27,733 nt of DNA from an uncultured Ruminococcus sp. (GTDB taxonomy: Bacteria > Bacillota > Clostridia > Oscillospirales > Ruminococcaceae), in assembly GCA_947177715.1 (NCBI GenBank), contig CAMWVM010000001.1, positions 1 through 27,733 of the forward strand. The letters are read 5' to 3'. Shown piece by piece: positions 23,922 through 27,733 of the stretch (positions are counted from its first letter, which is position 1; each line of letters opens with the position of its first letter). The notes under the pieces were generated by a model. It was not told the origin of the DNA. It saw only the letters and a program-made list of their open reading frames with translations, and ran no database searches. The position numbers were made by a program, and so were the translations under genes.

Positions 23922-24650
23922 TTAATTTTCCTCCTCATCGTTTTCTGCTACACTGTCACCATAATCATAAGTAATTGACGGAGGAACAGTTATTTTTATT
24001 GTTACATTAGGCGGATTATTATTTGTTGTAGTAAGTGTCGTTGTTTCATCAGTTGTGGTGGTTTCGGCTGTTGTAGTTCTCCGTGTTGTTGTATTTACAC
24101 GCTGGGAACCTGTTTCCGTTTTCTTTTTAGCAGTGGTTTTCTTTTTTGTTGTTTCCTCTGCTTCTGAATCCTGTTCATCTGAATCGTTATTTAATGCTTT
24201 TTCCTCATTTTTCTTTATGCTAATCTTTTCTTTTTCTATTTCTTCATCAGAAATAATAACAAGTCCGTCGTTGTCGTCCTTAAATTTTTCAACCTTGTTG
24301 CCGATTCCATAAATATATGTCAGCTTTTCGTTGGCATTCTTTAATTCATAGGGATATGGCAAAGATTTCACATAGCTTTCCTGAAGGTTTTTTACATATT
24401 CCCCGGAAAGAAATGTTTTCAAAGTCAATGGATTATCAATTTTAACCGGTCTTTTTTCTCCGGTAAGCAACATAAATACCGCTGCTGCAACAAGTATAAT
24501 AATAACCAAACTGAAAAAATTAATTATTGTATAATGTGATTTGCGCTCTTCAATGCTGATTTGCTCCAGCTCCTGCTCGCTTTTTTCACAATCGGCAGGC
24601 ATTATATATTCATCAATTATTTTCTCTGAATTTACTTTTTCTTCTTTCAT
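23922..24650 (-). CDS. Single-span membrane protein with Thr-rich tail; DHHW-like N-terminal fragment
   Basis: This 242-residue protein has a cytoplasmic acidic N-terminus (about 1-40), one membrane helix (about 42-63), then an outside part. Residues about 70-125 (NPLTLKTFLSGEYVKNLQES, LPYPYELKNANEKLTYIYG) resemble the segment that opens DHHW/AlgJ-like proteins, the usual partners of MBOAT acyltransferases. In those, an SGNH-type catalytic domain follows. Here, after VEKFKDDNDGLVIIS, the chain instead becomes a charged coil and a Thr-rich stretch (about 165-210, many TTT codon runs). No DHHW or GDS motif is present. It sits 16 bases after the MBOAT-like gene, supporting a pair. The homology is inferred by eye and could be wrong. 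Confidence 0.7.
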   Translation of the reverse strand: MKEEKVNSEKIIDEYIMPADCEKSEQELEQISIEERKSHYTIINFFSLVIIILVAAAVFMLLTGEKRPVKIDNPLTLKTFLSGEYVKNLQESYVKSLPYPYELKNANEKLTYIYGIGNKVEKFKDDNDGLVIISDEEIEKEKISIKKNEEKALNNDSDEQDSEAEETTKKKTTAKKKTETGSQRVNTTTRRTTTAETTTTDETTTLTTTNNNPPNVTIKITVPPSITYDYGDSVAENDEEEN

Positions 24651-24666
24651 AATACTCTCCGATAAT

Positions 24667-26031
24667 TTAAATCTGAATGTTTGCTGATGTTATGACAATT
24701 ATACATGCAATTAAAAGCAATGCTGTTAAAATTGTTTTTATAATACTTAGTTTTCCGTAATTATCAACAGACTTTTCTGCATATCTCTCGGTTTTTTGAA
24801 TCAATTTATTTTTCAATGGAGCAAGAATCATAAGAACTGCAATAATCACGACAAATATATTATTCAGCATTGCATATTTTACAGAAACGCTAAGTGTATA
24901 TTTATTGCTTATTCCAAATAGTCCCACAAACCATTTTCCCCAGTTTTTAAATCCGTCGCAAAACAATCCGCCAAACAATACAAAGCTGATAAGATAGGTA
25001 TAAATAAATTTAATCCATGTTGGCATAGTGATCAGCTTTTCTTTCAGATTTGTTTTCTCAAAAATAATAACCAAGCCTACTATAAAACCTATCAACAAAA
25101 ACAACAAACTTTGATTAAACATAATGGCTGTTAAAGCTGAAAGAATTATTATCATTATTTTTCTATATTTTTGAGGTAAATCAGCGATAATTTCTTCAAA
25201 GAATTCATACAACGAAATACCGCAGCTTTTAATTACTCCCTCATAAACGCCGCATACGCCCAAATTTCTGTAATTTTTCTTAAAATCAAAACCATATATT
25301 TTGGCAAGTCCCCATGACATATCGCAAAAACCTGCAAACAGAAAATATGCAAAACCGAGCATACAAACTGCCCCTGTCCAGCAGCCGATAATATCTTCGA
25401 GATTTAGTCCTGCATCTCCTATTTTTCTTAGAACGGGGGCTATAATAACTGATTTTCCAAGTCCGTATATAAAGTTATTCAATCCCTCATTCATACTTGT
25501 TGCTGTCAATGAACGTTTTCTTATAGACGGTTCCATATCACCGTATCTTACCACAGGACCGACAGGCATAAAGAAATAAGCGCACATATATGTAAGCAGG
25601 CAGAATATATTTTTCTCTGCTTTTATTTTTCCTTTATAAACGTCATAGACATAAGAAAAACCTCTTAAAACATAAAACATTACACCGACAGAACTCAAAG
25701 CTTTTAAAAAACCAAAGGCGTCCTCATTAATATACAAAAACTTACTTGTAAACGCAAAGAACACAATAAGATTTATTATTGCGTCCACGATCAAGGGGAC
25801 AGATGTCTTAACACCGTTTTCTTTGTTTTTTTCTATCCAGCGGGCAATAATCCATTCTGCTGCCGTTGTTAAAAACAGCAGGCAAACTGCAAAAGGTTTA
25901 CCCCAACTGAAAACCAAAAGTGATGTCAATATTAGAATTAAGTTTTTATACTCTGTGCTTCGATCAAGAAAAGATAACAAGACCGAAAAAGGCAACACAC
26001 AAAGAAAAAACAACAAATCAGTATAAACCAA
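24667..26031 (-). CDS. MBOAT-like membrane protein lacking the family histidines
   Basis: This 454-residue polytopic protein has about 11 membrane segments. The layout matches AlgI/DltB-type O-acyltransferases: an N-terminal LLFFLCVLPFSVLLSF, PVGPVVRYGDM (residues 156-166, cf. the family's GPI-R), and YFLFAGFCDMSWGLAKIYGFDF (229-250, cf. FDFSGYSDMAIGLGRMFGF). Where the family has WHISL the protein has CGISL (270-274), and where it has GLWHG it has AIMFN (302-306). I find no His in the whole sequence. It is therefore probably not a conventional acyltransferase. The start is TTG with AAGGAG upstream. It leads an operon of four with the Thr-rich protein and two radical SAM genes. Confidence 0.82.
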   Translation of the reverse strand: MVYTDLLFFLCVLPFSVLLSFLDRSTEYKNLILILTSLLVFSWGKPFAVCLLFLTTAAEWIIARWIEKNKENGVKTSVPLIVDAIINLIVFFAFTSKFLYINEDAFGFLKALSSVGVMFYVLRGFSYVYDVYKGKIKAEKNIFCLLTYMCAYFFMPVGPVVRYGDMEPSIRKRSLTATSMNEGLNNFIYGLGKSVIIAPVLRKIGDAGLNLEDIIGCWTGAVCMLGFAYFLFAGFCDMSWGLAKIYGFDFKKNYRNLGVCGVYEGVIKSCGISLYEFFEEIIADLPQKYRKIMIIILSALTAIMFNQSLLFLLIGFIVGLVIIFEKTNLKEKLITMPTWIKFIYTYLISFVLFGGLFCDGFKNWGKWFVGLFGISNKYTLSVSVKYAMLNNIFVVIIAVLMILAPLKNKLIQKTERYAEKSVDNYGKLSIIKTILTALLLIACIIVITSANIQI

Positions 26032-26076
26032 TGTATTTCTCCTTTTTTCTCATTTTTTTAATATCATTCCATATTA

Positions 26077-26105
26077 ATTCTATCACATAATAACAAAATA
26101 GGCAA
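26077..26105 (-). promoter_or_regulatory. Likely promoter of the MBOAT-radical SAM operon
   Basis: On the minus strand TTGCCT (26100-26105) and TAGAAT (26077-26082) are 17 bases apart, 46 bases before the TTG start of the MBOAT-like gene. Confidence 0.55.
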
Positions 26106-26139
26106 GTAGAAAATAAAATCATTTAAGTTTTTTATTACA

Positions 26140-26177
26140 GCAAAAGACTGCTCCTTTTTACGGGAACAGCCTTTTGC
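26140..26177 (-). terminator. Terminator between htrA and the MBOAT operon
   Basis: A 15-bp stem with two G-U pairs on the minus strand (GCAAAAGGCTGTTCC / GGAGCAGTCTTTTGC) can also form as a 9-bp core with the flanking AAAA and TTTT as A- and T-tracts. It lies 77 bases past the htrA stop and before the MBOAT promoter. The stretch between holds a second small hairpin (CCGCA/TGCGG) near 26227-26242. Confidence 0.72.
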
Positions 26178-26253
26178 CTGAAGTAAAAGAATATGAAAAA
26201 AATTATGAAGAAAGCTTTTTTATATCCGCAATTTCTGCGGCATCGGATTTTTA

Positions 26254-27666
26254 TTAGAATCCAAACTGATTGCCGAAGTTATTATAAAAATCCTCAAGGC
26301 TTTGCTGATTGTTATTATTGTTATTATTATTTGTTGTATCGTCAGCTATATATTCACCAAGGACAACATCAACGTCTACTATTTTTTCATTTCTATAAAG
26401 TGAAACTGTTATTTTATCTCCAGCCTTATATGTTTCTTTAATTTCATTGAATTCCTCTATAGATTCAATCAAAGTTCCCTCGATACCAACAATTATATCC
26501 TCTGTTTTGATTCCAGCTTGTTCTGCTGCACTTCCTGATTCAACACTCTTTACAATAAAACCTCTTGGCACTCCATAATATTCAGAGTAAATTTCAGTTA
26601 TATTAAGTCCGCTTATTCCCAAAGTAGGTCTTCCTGTAACGTATCCGTTTTCCATAAGATCCTTAATAATTGGAATTGCCTCGTCTATTGGAATTGCAAA
26701 ACCAAGTCCCTCGCCATAGGTTGAAGCAACCTTTGCTGAAGTAATGCCTATAACCTGTCCATATGCATTAATCAATGGACCGCCTGAGTTTCCTGAATTA
26801 ATTGAAGCATCCGTCTGGATTAGGTTCATTGTTCTGTCTTCAATGGTCAAGGTTCTGTCTGTAGCAGATATGATTCCTGCTGTAACAGAGTTTGCAAGAT
26901 TCAGCCCAAGAGGATTTCCTATAACTATTGAAACCTCTCCCACCTGAACTTCGGCAGATGTGCCGAACTCAGCGGCTGTTAATCCTTTTTGATTTATTTT
27001 AATAACGGCAATATCTGTTTGAACATCTTTACCAATTAACTCGGCTTCAATAGTTTTTTGATCGTCGCTGTCTTTCAATAATGCATCCGTTTTTTTGCTG
27101 CTGTCGTCCTCTTTTGTTTTTTCTGTATAGTTATTTGGAAGAACTACTGAAATAGCTTCTGCTCCGTCAACTACATGAGCATTTGTTATAATATAGCCGT
27201 CCTCGCTCATAATAATTCCGGTTCCGGTAACAGTTCCTGATGTAGTCATACAAGAAATTCCGACTACTGACGGAGAAACCTTTTTTACGATATCCGGAAT
27301 TTGCATAGCATCAGTTGGAGTTGCAAGCTGAATCAAAGTTGGAAGATCTCCTCTGTCAACCTTAGAAGAAGTCTCCTTTTTTGCATTTACGATATTTCCT
27401 GTTGAATCCTTATCTGATTTAATATTGATTCCCAATGTATTTCCGGTTATAAGAGAATATCCGACTATTGATGTTGCACCGATTGCCACAACGCTTAACA
27501 TAGCGATAACTGCGGTAAGTAATCTTTTATGCTTTTTATTATTTTTTTCAGGGGTATAAGAAAACTCATTCACATTTTCGTTATTATAATTCTGAAAACT
27601 ATTTTGCATATTTTGATTATTCTGATTTTGGTTGTTTTGATTTTCATTATTATCAAAGCTATACAT
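26254..27666 (-). CDS. HtrA/DegP-like membrane-anchored serine protease
   Basis: This is an envelope quality-control protease of 470 residues. An Asn/Gln-rich cytoplasmic tail (about 1-40) is followed by a membrane anchor (about 48-75), then the trypsin-like domain with the complete triad His164 (TNAHVVDG), Asp218 (QTDIAVIKI) and Ser294 (NSGNSGGPL), and one PDZ domain (about 350-435, with PRGFIVKSVESGSAAEQAGI). The C-terminus is a poly-Asn run followed by QQSLEDFYNNFGNQFGF. A charged insert (about 180-207, Lys/Asp/Ser-rich) lies between the catalytic His and Asp where related proteases have a short turn. The start has GAAAGGAGAG upstream. It is a single-gene transcript as far as the window shows; any upstream partner (a two-component pair is common) is outside. 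Confidence 0.93.
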   Translation of the reverse strand: MYSFDNNENQNNQNQNNQNMQNSFQNYNNENVNEFSYTPEKNNKKHKRLLTAVIAMLSVVAIGATSIVGYSLITGNTLGINIKSDKDSTGNIVNAKKETSSKVDRGDLPTLIQLATPTDAMQIPDIVKKVSPSVVGISCMTTSGTVTGTGIIMSEDGYIITNAHVVDGAEAISVVLPNNYTEKTKEDDSSKKTDALLKDSDDQKTIEAELIGKDVQTDIAVIKINQKGLTAAEFGTSAEVQVGEVSIVIGNPLGLNLANSVTAGIISATDRTLTIEDRTMNLIQTDASINSGNSGGPLINAYGQVIGITSAKVASTYGEGLGFAIPIDEAIPIIKDLMENGYVTGRPTLGISGLNITEIYSEYYGVPRGFIVKSVESGSAAEQAGIKTEDIIVGIEGTLIESIEEFNEIKETYKAGDKITVSLYRNEKIVDVDVVLGEYIADDTTNNNNNNNNQQSLEDFYNNFGNQFGF

Positions 27667-27678
27667 TTAGATCTCTCC

Positions 27679-27731
27679 TTTCAAATAAGGGCTTGCCCGT
27701 TTTCAACGTGGCAAGGTCAGCTTCAGCTGAC
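27679..27731 (-). promoter_or_regulatory. Hairpins in the htrA leader
   Basis: On the minus strand the leader starts with GTCAGCT/AGCTGAC (27716-27731, 2-base loop). A second stem follows, CTTGCC-A-CGTT/AACG-GGCAAG, ending about 20 bases before the htrA start. They may be a terminator of the preceding gene or a 5' regulatory structure. The window ends here, so the role cannot be settled. Confidence 0.4.
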
Positions 27732-27733
27732 GT

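Noticed and set aside
24030..24160. Repetitive ACA/GTT codon tract as a CRISPR or tandem repeat array
   Set aside because: It is the Thr-rich coding region of the membrane protein, with irregular units and no spacers.

Overview
The window looks like the chromosome of a low-GC, spore-forming Clostridia, most likely a gut or rumen Ruminococcaceae/Oscillospiraceae relative. The grounds are the AT-rich composition with AGGAGG-type ribosome sites and consensus TTGACA/TATAAT promoters, a spoVAC sporulation gene, a surface GH26 beta-mannanase lipoprotein, and radical SAM families common in Firmicutes. This is judged from the sequence alone; no database was searched.

Layout. Positions 1-2616 (minus): recG followed by a LUD-domain gene cut by the window edge. 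2714-8652 (plus): rmuC-hisC, a YczE-like membrane protein, then cysK and a lipoprotein mannanase. 8660-8800: an intergenic repeat and a strong terminator. 8862-12752 (plus): spoVAC, then a YkgJ-type cysteine-cluster gene with tex and radC, closed by a terminator shared with convergent asnB (12799-14631, minus). 14766-17431 (minus): the rpmG-secE-nusG-rplK-rplA operon, driven by a perfect consensus promoter. It has a long structured leader and two places where the mRNA seems to copy the 23S rRNA site of protein L1. It ends after rplA, with no rplJ/rplL. 17578-19974 (plus): an NSS-family transporter and birA. 22323-27666 (minus): two radical SAM genes, a Thr-rich membrane protein, an MBOAT-like membrane protein and an HtrA protease.

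The most unusual regions are two. First, 20010-22283 is a very AT-rich insert of three unrecognised genes. It sits exactly between two identical 35-base copies of a terminator palindrome. Removing the insert and one copy restores a simple bidirectional terminator between birA and the convergent radical SAM gene. The insert carries its own consensus promoter, whose -35 box starts inside the left repeat, but no recombinase. It looks like a non-autonomous cargo insertion encoding exported proteins.

Second, 23922-26031 holds what looks like a stripped-down relative of the alginate/polysaccharide O-acetylation pair (AlgI/AlgJ-like). The MBOAT protein has no histidine anywhere, so both family histidines are gone. 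Its partner keeps only a membrane anchor and a short stretch resembling the start of DHHW proteins, with a Thr-rich tail where the SGNH esterase domain should be. If the homology is right, both partners have lost catalysis and presumably do something else.

Housekeeping genes dominate the rest: DNA repair (recG, rmuC, radC), translation and transcription (rpmG, rplK, rplA, nusG, tex), secretion and envelope quality control (secE, htrA), amino-acid metabolism (hisC, cysK, asnB) and biotin (birA).
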